Positions 63,550 to 64,000 of a stretch of 64,000 nucleotides of DNA are shown here, in pieces. Every line of letters starts with the position of its first letter. Position 1 is the stretch's first letter. Where the stretch lies: positions 32,484 to 96,483 of the forward strand of contig UQNV01000003.1 of NCBI GenBank assembly GCA_900542505.1, read 5' to 3'. Origin of the DNA: an uncultured Alistipes sp. (GTDB lineage: Bacteria; Bacteroidota; Bacteroidia; Bacteroidales; Rikenellaceae). Below the pieces are notes generated by a model, which saw only the letters and a program-made list of their open reading frames with translations, had not been told where the DNA came from and made no database searches. Made by a program: the position numbers and the translations under genes.

Positions 63550-64000
63550 ATGGAAGAATTTACCCCTACCCGCTACACCCTCGAATGCGTGGCTACCGGC
63601 CGTGAGTTCGAGGACGAAGGCTGGACGCTCGAGGACCGTACGTGTCCCTCGCCCTCGCTGGTGAGGGCTCGCTACGAACGCAAGCAGCTTGAAGTGAAGC
63701 CCGACTCCTACGGATTCTACAAGTTCTGCGACTGGCTGCCGATTCGCCGCATGCTCAAGGGCTCCTCGGCCCCCGTGACCTATCGCAGCCGCGGTCTGGC
63801 CGCCCACCTCGGGCTGGAGAATCTCTGGATTACCTTCAACGGCTGGTATCCCGCCATCGGAGCCAAGATGTCGACCTGCTCGTTCAAGGAGACCGAAGCC
63901 TTCTCGGTCTGCGCCCGCATCCCCGAAGGGGAGAAGCGCGTGCTGGTCGTGGCGTCGGCCGGCAATACGGCCCGCGCCTTCGCCAAGGTCTGCTCCGACA
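63550..64000 (+). CDS. Cysteate synthase-like PLP enzyme (partial, runs off the window)
   Basis: The first 150 codons are present; the 3' end lies beyond base 64000. The start MEEFTPTRYTLECVATGREF, the PLP-lysine motif CSFKETEAF and the phosphate loop ASAGNTARAF place it in the threonine-synthase-like fold-type II group. The N-terminal pattern is the one I know from Bacteroidetes cysteate synthase, which makes cysteate from phosphoserine and sulfite for sulfonolipid synthesis. Threonine synthase is the alternative. It starts 18 bases after nspC. Confidence 0.75.
   Translation, partial: MEEFTPTRYTLECVATGREFEDEGWTLEDRTCPSPSLVRARYERKQLEVKPDSYGFYKFCDWLPIRRMLKGSSAPVTYRSRGLAAHLGLENLWITFNGWYPAIGAKMSTCSFKETEAFSVCARIPEGEKRVLVVASAGNTARAFAKVCSD

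Overview
The window looks like chromosome from a GC-rich member of the Bacteroidales, most likely Alistipes or a close Rikenellaceae relative. The reasons are: many promoters with the Bacteroidetes -7 box TAnnTTTG and almost no Shine-Dalgarno sequences; a SusC/SusD pair; DUF5686 and CarboxypepD_reg-type surface proteins; a LytS/LytR-type kinase and regulator pair; the anaerobic (ThiH) thiamine route; carboxynorspermidine polyamine synthesis; and a gene resembling cysteate synthase, the entry enzyme of sulfonolipid synthesis. Assignment to genus is inference, because no rRNA is present.

Layout. 1-2925: an NtrC-type regulator and its histidine kinase. 3061-4350: a secreted GH5 mannanase-like lipoprotein. 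4496-10899 (minus): a TolC/MacA/MacB-type efflux operon that runs into a LytS/LytTR two-component pair. 11132-14730: a small membrane protein, a HAD phosphatase and a DUF5686 outer-membrane protein. 14819-15310: YbaK-type deacylase. 15466-18915 (minus): rfbACDB for dTDP-L-rhamnose. 19328-25512: acetyltransferase, exported flavodoxin, umuDC, a TonB-dependent receptor and an AlkZ-related protein. 25911-25984: tRNA-Asp. 26305-34146: an RND tripartite efflux operon with a divergent AraC regulator, then an SDR oxidoreductase. 34555-42723 (minus): a ten-gene thiamine operon behind a TPP riboswitch. 42950-44041: a secreted alpha/beta hydrolase.

44174-56426 is the most distinctive part. A LacI-type regulator is followed on its own strand by a macrodomain-like protein. 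Divergent from them are ribokinase, SusC, SusD and three secreted ADP-ribosylglycohydrolase-family proteins. Together they resemble a nutrient-utilization locus for ADP-ribose or other ribosides, a variant of the ribose-utilization (rus) loci known in Bacteroides.

56433-59835 is a low-GC island with an unknown protein, a gene-free stretch that may encode a structured RNA, a ParB/Srx-fold protein and a tyrosine recombinase, ending beside tRNA-Lys. 60136-64000 returns to host-like sequence: carboxynorspermidine synthase, a cysteine-dioxygenase-like cupin, carboxynorspermidine decarboxylase and the start of a cysteate-synthase-like gene cut by the window edge. Long ORFs antisense to GC-rich genes were treated as shadows. 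No CRISPR array, rRNA or complete insertion sequence was seen.
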